56,480 bases of DNA. Origin: Butyriboletus loyo. Taxonomy: Eukaryota; Basidiomycota; Agaricomycetes; Boletales; Boletaceae. Under the pieces are notes generated by a model. It made no database searches and was not told the DNA's origin. It worked only from the letters and a program-made list of their open reading frames with translations. Of the stretch, positions 23,500 to 35,197 are shown in pieces. The position numbers and the translations under genes are program-made. Within the stretch, counting starts at the first letter, position 1. Each line of letters opens with the position of its first letter. The DNA lies in contig JBBPSI010000161.1 in the NCBI GenBank assembly GCA_038093515.1, positions 1 to 56,480 of the forward strand. The letters are read 5' to 3'.

Positions 23500-23547
23500 T
23501 CCCAAAAAGGGAGGCAACACCTTTTGAATTCAATACAACCAAACAAC
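23500..23547 (+). repeat. Right copy of the roughly 50-bp direct repeat
   Basis: This has the same CCTTTTGAATTCAA...CCAAACAAC core as 22000-22046 and the same orientation on the + strand. It lies 60-107 bp upstream of the mitoribosomal gene's ATG. Confidence 0.7.
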
Positions 23548-23606
23548 CCTCCCCAGAAATTTCCCGCCCCCACCCACAGCGCTCGAAACGACGACGAACG
23601 CGCACG

Positions 23607-24331
23607 ATGCCACGCCGACGCGGAAAGTTCATCCCACCCCCATCCCATCTCTCCCGCGTCCTCGAATATCTTAACTCAGGCCCACGACTTGCGCTGAATG
23701 GGCTTCGGCGCATCAGTTTGACGTATGCTGCCAGGAACGATCACATGGGTGCACGGTGAGTCTCTCCGCCCCCACTTCCCCCCTAGCCTGCCCTATGGGG
23801 AATGGAGACGTTAACGCCAGGTGTCAGACATTTCGTCAAGGAAGAACTCCCACGAATACGGTGGGCTAATCCTCTCCTCGAGATCGACGTCCACGGAGTC
23901 GCCAAGACGCGCGACGAAAAGTGGGCACCCCAAGCCACGGTCGAGTTTCGTGAGTCTTTCCATCCCCCCCCCTCTCTCTCTCTTTAAGCTTCGTTCTTTG
24001 TTTGCCTCTTGCTCAACGGGAAACTCTTGATTTAATAGACGACGGGACGACGTCCACGATCGACATGTCCAACAAGTGGTCGACGACCATCGCCAAGGAA
24101 CTCATGGACCTCGCGGGCGGCGACCCGTGGAAGGCATACAAGTCCGCCGCGCTCGCTGCTGGTCATCCCATCCTCCTAGGCGAGGAAAAAGAACGACTCG
24201 CACAGGCTACAAAACGGCGCAAAGTCAATGCAGCAAAAACTTCGTCCCCAGAGGAGCTTGAAGCACAGGTTCAGAACATGCTTAATGCACCTAGTCGACC
24301 CAAGACGGGGGCTGCGGCGATTCTTCCTTGA
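23607..24331 (+). CDS. Mitochondrial ribosomal protein with L51/S25/CI-B8 domain (Mrp49/mL61-like)
   Basis: There are three exons, 23607-23755, 23828-23949 and 24039-24331, with GT-AG introns whose phases I matched (CG|A and C|AC codons). The product begins MPRRRGKFIPPPSHLSRV and contains GPRLALNGLRRISLTYAARN, HFVKEELPRIRWANPLLEID, then MSNKWSTTIAKELMDL. This is the compact thioredoxin-like L51/S25/CI-B8 fold found in small mitoribosomal and complex I proteins. In fungi the best match in layout is the large-subunit protein Mrp49/mL61, but I cannot exclude an mS25-type protein. The C-terminus is a lysine-rich tail. It converges with the GET2-like gene, with only 125 bp between stops. Confidence 0.75.
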
Positions 24332-24456
24332 TGCTGTCCCCACCTACACTTGAGTAGCAGATAGATATGTGATGGAACCCTCATATATTACCATAATCAC
24401 ACTACGGTAACGTGCGTGTTGTGAAAAGCATCCCAAACATAGTAAAAAGAACAAGT

Positions 24457-25539
24457 CTAATCAGCGAGCCAGGAGGTGATCAATATGATCATCCCAATGC
24501 CGAATATAATGGCGGCAATGTCATCCATGAATGCGCTTCCCATGCGCAGATATCGTAGCCCATTCGTGATCACCGATGGCAGTGGTGGTGGAAGGTGTGG
24601 AAGGGCGAGGGCGAGTAGGGTAGGCGGCTGTACTTCGTTCTGTAATGGATTGTGGTCAACAAACATCCCTTATACCAGGAGAACCCCGACTTACGTGTCC
24701 GCTGAATATACGCAGCGAATGCAGCATCACCTGCAGCGTCATAAACGCCCAAAAGAACGGCTATGAGATGTAACTTTAGCGATCTCGACACTCGCAAGGC
24801 TAAAACCACTCACGACGACCTGCACGCCCCACGTACCCCCCAACGTCCCTTGCGTCGCCAGCTTGGGCCAGCGTTTCCAAAATGCCACCTCGACCGCTCC
24901 TACGGTCTTTTCGACAAACACCTGCGGCTCCTTCCACAAAACGAAAAATGCCAACAAGGACCACATGCACACGAGATGCAGCAATGGCATCCATTTTCGC
25001 AAGAGCGTCGGCGGCTTGGGTGGTGCGAGCGGTGCGGGCGCCTTTCCCGCAGCAGCGCCACCCTGAGGGGGATTCATCCTGCTCAGCTGTGCCATCATGT
25101 TTGCGAACGGGTCGTCTGCGGCAGACGGCGGTGGGACCGACGGCGGTGGTGACGACTGCGATTGAGCCAGGCCAGCGGGGTTGAGGGCGCCACTCATGAG
25201 TGCTTGCATGAATTGGTGTTGTTGTTCCTCAGACCAAACGGAAGGATCGGACTGGGCTCCGAAGGCAGGTGGTGAGGGCGATGGCCTCGGTGTGTCTTTT
25301 GGCGGGGGTGGAGGTGGGGGCATGTTCGTCTCTTCCCCGACGAACGCAGCACTCCCTCTTGTGGGTACATCTACAAGTCATGATGTGGGTGGTCGACAAA
25401 AGGCGACGATGGGCTCACCATCATGGTACGCTGGCGCGTCCTCGCCGCGCGCTGACGTCGTCAGTTTTGCGAGACGGTCGCCACTCCGACTGAGGATGGC
25501 TCTTCTGCGGGCTTCAGCGCGGGCTGCTGGTGAAGACAT
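24457..25539 (-). CDS. GET2/CAMLG-like tail-anchored protein insertion receptor subunit
   Basis: The ATG at 25539 opens MSSPAARAEARRRAILSRSG, a positively charged N-terminus typical of Get2, which recruits the Get3 ATPase carrying tail-anchored proteins to the ER. After an intron comes a Pro/Gln-rich cytosolic linker (WSEEQQHQFMQALMSGALNP). The first membrane segment is LLHLVCMWSLLAFFVLW; the second contains FFWAFMTLQVMLHSLRIF; the third is DDIAAIIFGIGMIILITSWL at the very C-terminus. Three membrane spans after a charged cytosolic domain fit the family. The assignment rests on topology and the N-terminal motif, since Get2 proteins diverge strongly. Introns lie near 25400, 24800 and 24660. Confidence 0.7.
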
Positions 25540-25686
25540 AATGGAGGGGTCGTGGACGTCGTGAAGAAAGTATAAAAACGTGTCCAAGCGTAGTACTTAT
25601 TTTGTAAACGCGGTGACACAGCCCGATACTCCCAGGGCATCTCTTTGACATTGCACACAACTCGAGGTCGGACAACGTTCAGCACG
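25540..25686. promoter_or_regulatory. Divergent promoter, GET2-like / ArfGAP
   Basis: The two start codons face away from each other across 147 bp, which must hold both promoters. A GTATAAAAACG at about 25569-25579 is a TATA-like element on the + strand. Confidence 0.6.
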
Positions 25687-27239
25687 ATGTACAAGCCAGA
25701 CAAAGCGACCACCGAGCGCAATGCAAAGACCCTTCGTGAGCTCGTCAAGCAGCCCGACAACAAGCTTTGTGCGGACTGTAAACGCAATGGTGAGCACACC
25801 ACTTTCTTTTTTGTTTCCCTTTCCTCACAGATGCATGCACAGATCCTCGGTGGGCATCGTGGAACCTGTGAGGACTCGTTTTCCGTGCCATTTCTGCTTC
25901 ATAAACTCATTTCCGTCCATTTCCAGTGGGGTATATCTCTGCATACGATGTTCAGGCATCCACCGCGGGATGGGCACGCACATCAGTCGCGTCAAATCCA
26001 TCGACCTCGACGTGTGGACCCCCGAACAGATGGAGGTATTCCCACTTCACCCTCCAACCCGTATCGCCGCTCACCATTCCTTCCTAGTCCATCAAAAAAT
26101 GGGGCAACCGTCGCGCAAACCTCTACTGGGAAGTCCATCTCAAAACAGGCCATGTCCCTCCCGACCAGTGAGTCTCGTCCCTTTCGTACTGTTATGTTCT
26201 CCCACTTCCTCACCCCGCCTCGCCCCACAGCAAAATGGAATCATTTATCCGCTCGAAATACGAATCGCGGCGATGGGCCATGGACGGTCCTTCCCCCTCA
26301 GATCCATCCGTCCTCGACGCCCCGGCACAGTCTACTTCCAATGGGGACGCAGTCCCCGGCGCTGCCTCTGAGCCCGCATCGCTCTTTGACACCTCCCCTG
26401 CGCCGACGTCAATATCTTCCCGCCCTACGCACGCACCCACCGCGAGTCTCTCCGCCCCCCGCCCCGCCTCTCCCTCCGTCATCTCTCCTACTACCTTTCG
26501 CCAAAGCACCGTCTATTCTCACTCTCAATCTCGACAACTCCTCTCCGCCGCCGTCGCAGGGCGCGTCCAGACTCCCTCTGCACCGTCCCAACCACCCCAG
26601 TCTCAGTCTCAGTCTCAGTCCCCGTCCCAGCCCAAACAACAACAGAAAGCCGAAGATGATTTCTTCTCGCTCGACTTTCACGCGCCCCCTGTCTCGAAAC
26701 CCACCACGCCACCCCAAACCCCAGCCAAAGATGTCAAACAGGACATTCTCTCCCTCTTCTCCGCGGCCCCCACGCCAGCTGCGCCGGCACAGTCCATCCA
26801 ACCCTCGAACGCATTCGGTCAGTTCGCGCCCGCCGCGCAGTCATCCTGGGATGCGTTTGGCGCTGCCTCCTCCCCCGCACATACATCATCGCAATCGCAA
26901 TCACACCAGCCGATTAGTATGATGGGTACCACCGGCACCGGTCTATGGGGCGTCTCCTCTGGTTGGAACGGTTCCCTCTTAACCACGACGCCGTCTACCA
27001 ACATTTGGGGTGCGCCCGCCACCGCTACTGCCACCGCCAGCACGAGCACAAGCACGAACGTGTCTGGCGGTTCGTCGAGTGGTACTGGGAACGCGTTGAA
27101 CGCGTTGAATACGGCGGATATCTGGGGCGGTGGGGGTGGTGCCTTGCATGCGAATTATGGGCCGTTTGCAACGCCGCAGCGGGCGGCGGCGTCGAAAAAG
27201 GACGACGTGTTTGGAGACTTGTGGGGTGATTTCAAGTAG
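25687..27239 (+). CDS. ArfGAP zinc-finger protein (AGE2/SMAP type)
   Basis: This is a GTPase-activating protein for Arf GTPases in Golgi/endosome vesicle traffic. The start is ATG at 25687 ([20 protein letters not shown]). The zinc finger is assembled across two introns with matching phases: CADCKRN, then [10 protein letters not shown], then [20 protein letters not shown], giving C-x2-C-x16-C-x2-C followed by the catalytic arginine region. [14 protein letters not shown] and [15 protein letters not shown] continue the domain (about 120 residues). The last exon encodes [20 protein letters not shown] followed by a long Ser/Pro/Gln/Thr-rich disordered tail ending FGDLWGDFK. Such tails carry clathrin or adaptor motifs in AGE2-type proteins; DLWGDF-like stretches occur here. 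The gene is complete. Confidence 0.88.
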
Positions 27240-28102
27240 TGTGATCGTGACGTTGAGGATGTTGGCGTTGCTGAGGAGGGTGTGCGTGTGCGATGAGACG
27301 GGAGTGTATTGCGAGGGTGCTGGTGACGCGGAGGCAGACGAACGATAAGAGCGGTGGTTGGATTTTTATTTGTTTCTTGAAACGTAGATCGTTACATCGT
27401 ACATCGTACCCTGACCACCTCTGGTAATCAAACTCTCCTATATTGTTTCAAGATCCAGACGCCGGAAAGTCCCTAAGCGTGGTGTCGAATATAAGTACTC
27501 CGATTGGTACAGTAGCGCGATCAACACCCGTCGTAGCTTTCGAAAGTATCCAGGATACGAGTCACCCCTCTGAACATGCCCTTTGAAGTCTGACTATGTT
27601 GCAGCTAGACAGTAATGACTGAAAGAAATCAACATCGTGTCAAGTGAGTAGAAACCGTGCCAAGTTGCCTGAAATAGACAATAAGCACTGGCACTGCACT
27701 CAGACTACAACAAAACTTTTTATTCACGCCGACATCCAGGAGAAGGCAACACGTTCACTCATATTCCAAGTATCGGCCCACATATTCCCAACCAGAAAAA
27801 CATCAAGTCTCCCCGCTTCCCAAATGTCAACTTATGTTTAAAGTACCGTCTTCGCATTTCGGACATCATTTTTTCTCAACTTAGATTCTGCAAAACGCGT
27901 TGTGAATGATAACCTCGCTGTCGGCGGCCCCTGTCGACTCAACTTCGTCCTCACAGTGTAGCCACTTCGGCTCGATTCGAGGCTTCAGAACAGTTCCCGC
28001 CATATACCTCACAAATGCTTCTCCATTGCACATCCGCCTCGTGTCCAATCCTAAGCTATCCCCAAATCCTAAACAGAAAAACAAACCAAAAAAAATCACC
28101 CA
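27240..28102. other. Convergent 3' intergenic region
   Basis: This lies between the stops of the ArfGAP and aminopeptidase genes. A minus-strand frame at 28099-27881 directly follows the aminopeptidase stop, but it has no independent start and I do not call it. No RNA gene or repeat is seen. Confidence 0.5.
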
Positions 28103-31045
28103 TCAGCACTCGACCTCACTGGCCGCACCCCCCGAAAAATCCAACCCCTCGCACAGACGCACCTTTTCGATCAAACTCCTCGCGATCGGATGAAAGGCTT
28201 CCTTGTGTGCCTCGTACGTCCTCACCGCCAACCCCCGATCGACGGCCCCCACCGCTCTAAACACCGGCCTACAAAACTTCATCCGGCCCTTGACCACGCC
28301 CGTCTCGTCTGTGCCAACAACCCACCGGGCCGCGTCAGGCGCGTACGTCCGCGCAGCGCTCGACGTCGGCGCTCTCAACGCAACTTGGTAGAACCGCATG
28401 CGAATCTCGACGTTGGGCGTGTGTGCGAGGGCGTATACTGAGCCGAGGTGGTCGATGTGGGTGTGTGGGAGGGGTGTGATCAACTCAGATTGAAGGCGTT
28501 CGAGGAAGACGACTACGAAGGAGAAGAGTGGGGACGGACGGATGGGACGGACGGATGCATCAACGCCACGCAAAAAAAAGAGGAAAAGAACGCACTTATC
28601 TGGTTCGTATCCATACCCGCCACGTCCCCCGGTCCGAAATCCAACTTGGCCACATCCGTCGAGCGGGACTCGTCCCACCGCGTCGCCAGTGCGTACGACG
28701 CGGACGCAAGCGTTATGTCATACTCGATCGGGGCGGGAAGCGTCAGACCCTCGCCAAAGAACCATTTCTGTCATACATCCATTGTCAGGGTTCCAATCCC
28801 ACACCAATGAAACGACTCACGTCCCATAAGATCCCCTGGAGCGCCTCGCTCGCCTCCTTGTCCTCCCTAAAGTACCCCATCAAATCGTCCTGCCACTGCT
28901 GCGTCGTAATACTCTGCCCCATGAACCTCTGCACGTAATGTTTCACATACGGCAGAAATACGTCCAACCCGCCCAACGCCCTCTCTGTCCCAACCCATAT
29001 CAAGTGGTCTGTTCAGTACACGATGCAGGACGCCGGACCCAAAACGACATACCGAGATGCAACAAAAAATTCGCCCCCTTTTCATACGGCACATCACTAT
29101 ATGCGTCGTCCGGATCTTCCCCCTTTTCGAAATTGATCTGCAGCCGCTGGTATTTCGGCCGATCGGCGTACCGCGCCAGGTCGTCGTCGAGCCCCTTGCG
29201 CCCGATCAAGAACGAAAACCCGCGGTGTGCGGGGGAGTGGAGGCGTTCTTGGAGGAGACGTTCGATGTACGTCGTCCAGCCTTCGTTGAGCCAAAAGTGG
29301 CTCGCATTGGCTTGTCTGGAAGAAGGGCGGAGAGGGGGCAGTGTAAACATGGAATCGAAGGTTAGGGATGCCAGCGAGAGACGAACGTGACACCATTTCC
29401 GAACCACGAATGGGTGATCTCATGGACGACGACGTCGACGAGGCTCCTGTCGCCTGTGAGGAGTGCTGTATCGCGTGTCAGTCGCACGAGTACCATGAAC
29501 GCTTGTGATGTTTCTCTCACTCGGTGTGACGAACGTCAGGCATGCGTTTTCCTAGCGGACACGAATGAGCAACACGAACCCACGCCAGCGCCATTGCGTA
29601 CACAATACATACCATGCCTCCATAAGGAAACGAAGGCGGTAACACCAACAGATCATACACCCCGAATTTGTACTCCATCGTGATCTCTTCCTCATCCGCC
29701 AGGAACCTACACAAAACATCGATCGTATCACTAAGCCCTTGATCGGCCAGCGGACACGACTTACTTGGGCGTGTCTTCATTGAACTCGTACCACGCCGCG
29801 TTCAGGAGTTCCGGTTCAGCCCACACACCGCTCGTCCACGCCTTTCCTTCAGGTACTTGGAACGCGCGATAGACCACGTTTCCAGAGGCGATGGCGAGGA
29901 GGTACGAAGGGATTTGTATGGGCTTAACACGGCAGCATCAGGTCACCGCATGCATCAGCACGCATACGCTCTTCCCACTGCATCCGAGTCGCACGCACGC
30001 ACCTGACTGTACTCGTATGTCACCAGCTTCTTCCCGAGATCATCTTGACTCGGAAAGGTTTCCAGGGAGGGAGCAGTACGGATGGCAGACATGAGCACAG
30101 GTAGGGCGGACGTGATGCGTGCGGTGTATCTCTAGTAGGGACCGAGCATACACGAGCGAGGAAGGGGACAGCATCCGAGTTAATATACCCTGTTCAACAT
30201 TCCAAGAAACGAAAACTAGAGAGAGTACACGTACGATCTTCACCGAAGGCGTATCTACGTGCAATCATACCGGTCAACTCATCGAACGACCGCATCGACG
30301 GCCCAGCTCGAGCAAAGACTCTGATCTACGCACCTTGGATAGGCACCAACGCACGTGCGTAGATGGGCTGACACTGACTGAACAAAAACGGATGTGTCTT
30401 TCCCTGCGTCTGTCTGCCGAACACACAGAGAGATGCACGCGCTCAGCACCCGTAAACCAGTCACTCGCCCAGGAGCGAGTGGACGGAGACGTACTGGGGA
30501 TCCAGCCACTGCAACGCTTTGCTTTCCCTAGTCTTATACGTCACCCTGACATTTACGCCCCCATCCAGCGTGTTCTTCGCGTCGACGACGCGGCCAAAGG
30601 GAACGCTCAGCGCGGACCCCATCACCGGGTGTGCTTTTCCGATCGAGAACTGCAGTGGTACATGTCGGGGTCAACGTTCGGGGAACAAACACGCGCACAG
30701 AGGGTGAGAGAAGAGAAGGAGACGCCAGACACACCTGGACACCTTCCCAAGCCGCTTCCCCCCCAATCTTCACCTCGACCCTCTCCACCGCCAAATCCGA
30801 GGTGTCGAAGCTACAAGCGGATAGCATCGATCATAGGATGGATCGCATCATTGATTCAGTAATGGAAAAAAAGGAACTGAAAGCACAACATACATGACCT
30901 TGTCCACCCCATCCTCCGCCAGCACCCTCAATCGATGTAACGCTGACCCCGAGAGCGTCTGGGTATCAAAATCGACCTGCCAGTCGAGCTCGACATCTGT
31001 CGTCGCGATCGCGTCGTAGTTGGATTGGGTCGTCGGATCGGACAT
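28103..31045 (-). CDS. Leukotriene A4 hydrolase-type M1 aminopeptidase
   Basis: This is a zinc metallo-aminopeptidase of the M1/LTA4H family, probably cytosolic. The start is ATG at 31045 ([20 protein letters not shown]), entering the N-terminal beta domain. The exopeptidase motif is [16 protein letters not shown], split by an intron near 29600 and restored in phase. The zinc site is [12 protein letters not shown], and after another intron [19 protein letters not shown] supplies the third ligand and the catalytic region. [16 protein letters not shown] and [12 protein letters not shown] are typical of LTA4H. The C-terminal helical domain ([35 protein letters not shown]) ends at 28103. All catalytic residues are present. 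There are eight or more short introns; some exon edges (28600-28810, 29900-30200) I did not resolve. Confidence 0.9.
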
Positions 31046-31365
31046 GCTTCAAGTTTACTTTGGCTGGTATTCGTGAGTGAAAGAGAAAGGCAGAGGTGGG
31101 AACTCGCTGATATGATGCCATCAATGAAGATGGCATTTTTATGTAAAAATGATAAGGTACGACAAACAACGCCAGGGCTACATTAGGAAAGTCCAGTCTT
31201 GTCCAAAAGGAAAGCAGTAGACGCATCGATGAATGATACACAATATAGCACACTGGTTATGGCAGTGCACACGGAAAAGAAGTCCAAAAAATATGCTGGA
31301 TGGAGGATGCAGTTGGTATTAATGATAGTATAACGTGGTGTCCATGGATGAGCGTTCGTGAGAGG
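31046..31365. other. Intergenic gap, aminopeptidase promoter
   Basis: No coding signal is seen. It holds the aminopeptidase promoter and the 3' end of the next gene. Confidence 0.5.
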
Positions 31366-32346
31366 TCAGGGACCTGCCCGTTCATTGCCTTTGAGACTCG
31401 TTCCACCGGGCCTTGAGGAAACGCTATTCGAAGTGAGCCATAAAAGGGCGGTATCCAAAGAAACGCCAACCTTGGGCTGCTGCGAGACGGCAGCATTCCC
31501 ATCCGTTTCGACGTCTTGCAGCTTGCGCTTCAAACCACGCGGTGGAACAGTGATACAAAGGCCAGAGCACGCCTGGACGTCGAGCTTTCCATCTAAATCA
31601 GCAGGGAACCAAGACGATCGCATAGCACCACATACTGGTGTCAACAACGAATCCGACCCATATGTGGCTGTTCAAAACACCACACAGTCAGTCCCTAGAC
31701 CACAGCCATCTCCATCATACCACCAAACGAGAGAAAACGTACACAACGACGAACACGGGCCCGATCCAAGCATCAACTCATCTACGCCACACTCATCTTC
31801 TGGCAATTGTCTCGGCAGCAACCGCGGTGCACCCGGCACCGATCCTTGGAATTGGGACACGCCAACACTAGATGGGTAGTCGACATTCAGCTGGAGCTTG
31901 AGGGGTGGCAGACGCAACGTGACGCGCTGACGTCCATCGCGGCGGCGCTGCTTCCGCACGACGACCTCGGGCAGGTTTCTCAGCGGCGACCCGCGCATAT
32001 ATGCGTCCCCCCGACCCATACAGTGTCCCTCGTTTACGATCCCGGTCTCAGCGGTGGCATACACCGCGGCCAGCGTGTCCACCCAGCCCGGACTACCGGC
32101 GGATCTATCCAAGACAGGGGGTGGATGCCTGGAGACGTACTTTTCAGGACACGCACGGGCTTTCGACGTGTCGATGCGTAGACCCGCCCGGTATGCGCGT
32201 CGTGTTGCGTGGTGTGTTGGACGGATTCGACGACGGAACTGGAGGGCGATCTGGTTGTAGCGCGCGTTGGTGTGGCGGAGTCGTCGGACAAGCTGGGCAA
32301 ATGCGGCGGTGGAAAACGGGGAGCGGGCCATGTCGATGGTGGACAT
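31366..32346 (-). CDS. Unrecognised basic protein, two exons
   Basis: The ATG at 32346 opens MSTIDMARSPFSTAAFAQLV. It is followed by an arginine-rich helical stretch (RRLRHTNARYNQIALQFRRR) and a region with SPGWVDTLAAVYATAETGIV and KLQLNVDYPSSVGVSQF. A GTACGT...AACAG intron of about 72 bp near 31735 joins exon 2 in phase (CSS-LS-TYGSDSLLTPV). Exon 2 contains PPRGLKRKLQDVETDGNAA, which looks like a nuclear-localisation-type basic patch, and ends LKGNERAGP. I do not recognise the family. The protein would be about 300 residues. Splicing in phase and the long open first exon support a real gene. Confidence 0.5.
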
Positions 32347-32626
32347 GCAGAACTGTGGCGGGCAAAGTGAGAGGGGAGAATGCTGTGCCGCCGAGCTGTC
32401 TTATATGTAGCCGAGAGATGGAATCCCAAGTCACGCCTGCGTGAAAAATACGTTAAAGCAAGAAGAAAAAGATGGAGAGGGTACCAGACAGCGATTCTGG
32501 CGAGAAAGACAGCGAATTTATACCGCCGCACGCCAGTCTTTTATTGTGCAGGGACGCCCAATTTCTGTCGCCGATGTCTCAGGCATAAAGCAAGTCGCTT
32601 ACGCTACTCCGTCCGTCCATCTAAAT

Positions 32627-32816
32627 CACACCGAATCGCGCACGTGATCACATATATCTCCAACTACATTCGTACCTTGTATATTTCCCCTTGTCTACTT
32701 GTGTTATCATGACCAATCTCTCTTGCAGATCAATTTTTCCAAGGACCTCATTGCTTGGGTGAAGAATGAAAATTATGCCACACCGGATTGCGCACGTGAT
32801 CACATATATCTCCAAC
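32627..32816 (+). repeat. Pair of 38-39 bp direct repeats
   Basis: 32627-32665 and 32779-32816 share CACACCG-A-T-GCGCACGTGATCACATATATCTCCAACT with two or three differences, 152 bp apart. They mark the left border of the CpG-poor repeat island. Confidence 0.75.
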
Positions 32817-33129
32817 TGGGCGGATTGGTCATTTACAGGGGGCAAGCTGAGAAGCTCTGAAGGGGCTGCCTTCCAGAACATGGAGAACCCATCCAAGGGG
32901 TAGGCTGTGAAGAGTAACCTAAGCAAAATGTCACCTTCCTTTTTTGTACTTTACTGTTCTCGCCTGACTTTATGTACCTTTTCAATGCTTTTTCTGACTT
33001 TAGATACTTTTTGTACATTGTCCATTTCTCTCAAGATACCAAAGTAGGTTGTTACACAAAGTGAATAAAGTACATTAAAAAGCCAAAGTATGTGCTTGAT
33101 GATCAATATACTTATTTACATAGTATGTA

Positions 33130-33370
33130 CAGTAAGTGAAAAAACCCTTGCAATGTTTCACTATTTTGCACTAGATGCCATGTAGCACCTGATGGTGTGG
33201 GAATTCCACTTAGCATTGGTGAGGTGGGTGATAGCACTGCCCAGTATAGCCTCCTTTGGCCTTGAGAACTGCCTGAACCCTCCTAGGCATGCTTTTGATC
33301 AACTTCTGACATTCTGCAACTGGTATCTTCTTCCACTTTACCTGAATTCTCTCCCACAACTTGTTACAAG
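33130..33370 (-). mobile_element. Truncated Tc1/mariner-like transposon relic
   Basis: The minus strand at about 33366-33205 reads NKLWERIQVKWKKI, then CQKLIKSMPRRVQAVLKAKG, the C-terminus of a Tc1-type transposase and clearly related to the element at 35198. A TA followed by CAGT (33128-33133) looks like its terminal repeat edge. The catalytic part is missing. Confidence 0.7.
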
Positions 33371-33530
33371 TTTTTCCTTCCTTCATGCCCCTATCAGACT
33401 ACTGTGTGCCCAATGGCTACACTTTTCTTTCATGTACTATTAACTTTGCTTTGCTTAGTCATTGCCACCACTTCTGGATGCTATTTATTTTCTACTCTAG
33501 ACCATTCTAGAGTCATTTCCATTCTAGTCT

Positions 33531-34349
33531 TGTTACAGTTTTATCCCTAAGTGTACCCCACCACTCATTTTCCCATGCACACACATCCCACCACCCTGCC
33601 AATCCTGCAATACAGCATATTGCCTGCTCCCCAGTTGCCAGTGGACAGTCATCCACTCTTCCAGTCATTTCCAGGTGTCTCAGTCCCAAGATACTGAGAC
33701 AGCCCCTATCATTTGCCCTGCTGGGCCAAGTCCTTCAGCTGAGCTGTCATGTCTCTTATTTCTTGACCAATGACATTTCATTCATTATGTGACTAGCATG
33801 TGACTAGATTATGATGCATCTTGACTAGTGTGCCAAGACCTATATCCAAGGTCTCTGCTACTCATATTCCCTTTGCTCTGAGAGCCCCACAGTCTGAACA
33901 TTGCTGCTTCTTGTTTAGCACTTCTCATTTGCTGGTGATGTCACTATCTTGCTCAGAGCTTCACTCTCTCATTACTGGCACTTTGCCACATTCTTCATTA
34001 ATTATTCTAACTCATGTTGATTCAGAACCCTTAGCCCAACACTACCCTACACAGCATGGTCTGTGCACTTATACCTATAGTATATATACCAGTACTTAGA
34101 CAAGTACAACCCTAGTTAATTCTACACATCTACCTTGTACATAGTAATCTAGCATCATACCCTCCTCTTGCCAATAAAGCCAATAAGAGTCTGCTTGATC
34201 TCATCTGGTTGCCACCATTCAATATCTTGCTGACAATTGCTTTGCAAGACACCTGATAGCATTGTCCACACAAGTCAGCAGTTACCTGATTAGGCTTGAG
34301 CCCCTATAGAGTGCTTACTCACTAGTTTGTTGTGCACATTAGCATAACA
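33531..34349 (+). repeat. Solo LTR-A, old, CpG-stripped (819 bp)
   Basis: The ends are TGTTACAG and CATAACA, flanked by perfect 5-bp duplications AGTCT (33526-33530 and 34350-34354). It aligns end to end with LTR-A at 36803 but has TG or CA at almost every CpG. The TATA and GCACAG/CTGTGC palindrome (34049-34066, as ACACAG) are still visible. Confidence 0.88.
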
Positions 34350-34402
34350 AGTCTCTTTGACTCATCACAACTCATGGCTGACTCATTACAACTCATACAA
34401 CC

Positions 34403-34622
34403 TGATGTAGGCACAGTCTGTGCATGGGTCCCCATAGTATAAATACCTGCATCTCACACTCTTGTACTTTATCTAGTTCTATGCAATCTATTGCTAGCAG
34501 CTAGTTTCACTCCAGACTCTTAGTGTGAGCACTAAGGCATAGTCTGAGATCTTGCTTTGAAGAGTCTTGTGGCCACTCAAGTGTGCCACCTGAAGCTAGT
34601 CATTAGCACTTCCAGCATAACA
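34403..34622 (+). repeat. Candidate small solo LTR (LTR-C)
   Basis: TGATGTAGG...CATAACA is flanked by CAACC and CAACT (one mismatch). It has a GGCACAGTCTGTGC motif ahead of a TATAAATA, reminiscent of LTR-A and LTR-B. It is short, has no second copy in the window and is uncertain. Confidence 0.4.
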
Positions 34623-34629
34623 CAACTCC

Positions 34630-35142
34630 TGTTGCGAAGGCAACGCGCAGTCGAATGCTAGCACGTAGTACCCTGCCACAGGCAGTCCAATGACAGTTGC
34701 TGTGCTACACAAAGCACAGGCAAGATGTATGATCAAGGAGCTTCAACTTAATCCTCAACTGTTGCCAGTGAATAAACAAGTGGTTAAAACTAGGGAATCC
34801 TAGTCTAACCACAAGCCTTTATATATTATACAGAGATGCGCACAGACCATGCTGTGCGTGTGATGAACTACTATACATGGCTAGACTAAAGAAGAGAAGC
34901 GCAACAGTGATTAACCACACGAGGCGCAGGGATCATAAAGAAGAGAAGTAAACAGAGATTAAATACATGTGTTGTGACATCATAGAGTCTAGGCCTGGTC
35001 TAGGCCATGACATCATATGCTTAGTCAGCATGAGATCACATGTAAGTTCCCACGATCACATGCACTATGTCACGTGATCTTTGAAAGTGAAAATGACTAA
35101 GTCCAAAATGAAAGTGTACGAATAAATGTTATGATTATAACA
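34630..35142 (-). repeat. Solo LTR-B (513 bp)
   Basis: The ends are TGTTGCGAAGG and ATTATAACA, flanked by perfect ACTCC duplications (34625-34629 and 35143-35147). It aligns with LTR-B at 5937-6456. CpGs are partly kept and partly converted, so it is intermediate in age. Confidence 0.88.
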
Positions 35143-35197
35143 ACTCCAGTATTCCCTTGGAGAGGTATTTATATTCTGCAAGCCTTCTCTTGAGGTA

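Noticed and set aside
25645..26922. 425-codon frame overlapping the ArfGAP gene
   Set aside because: It runs through introns in another frame and is Pro/Ser/Arg-rich; the ArfGAP zinc finger and splice phases identify the true frame.
27881..28099. Minus-strand frame after the aminopeptidase stop
   Set aside because: No start codon context or splice evidence; most likely 3' flank.
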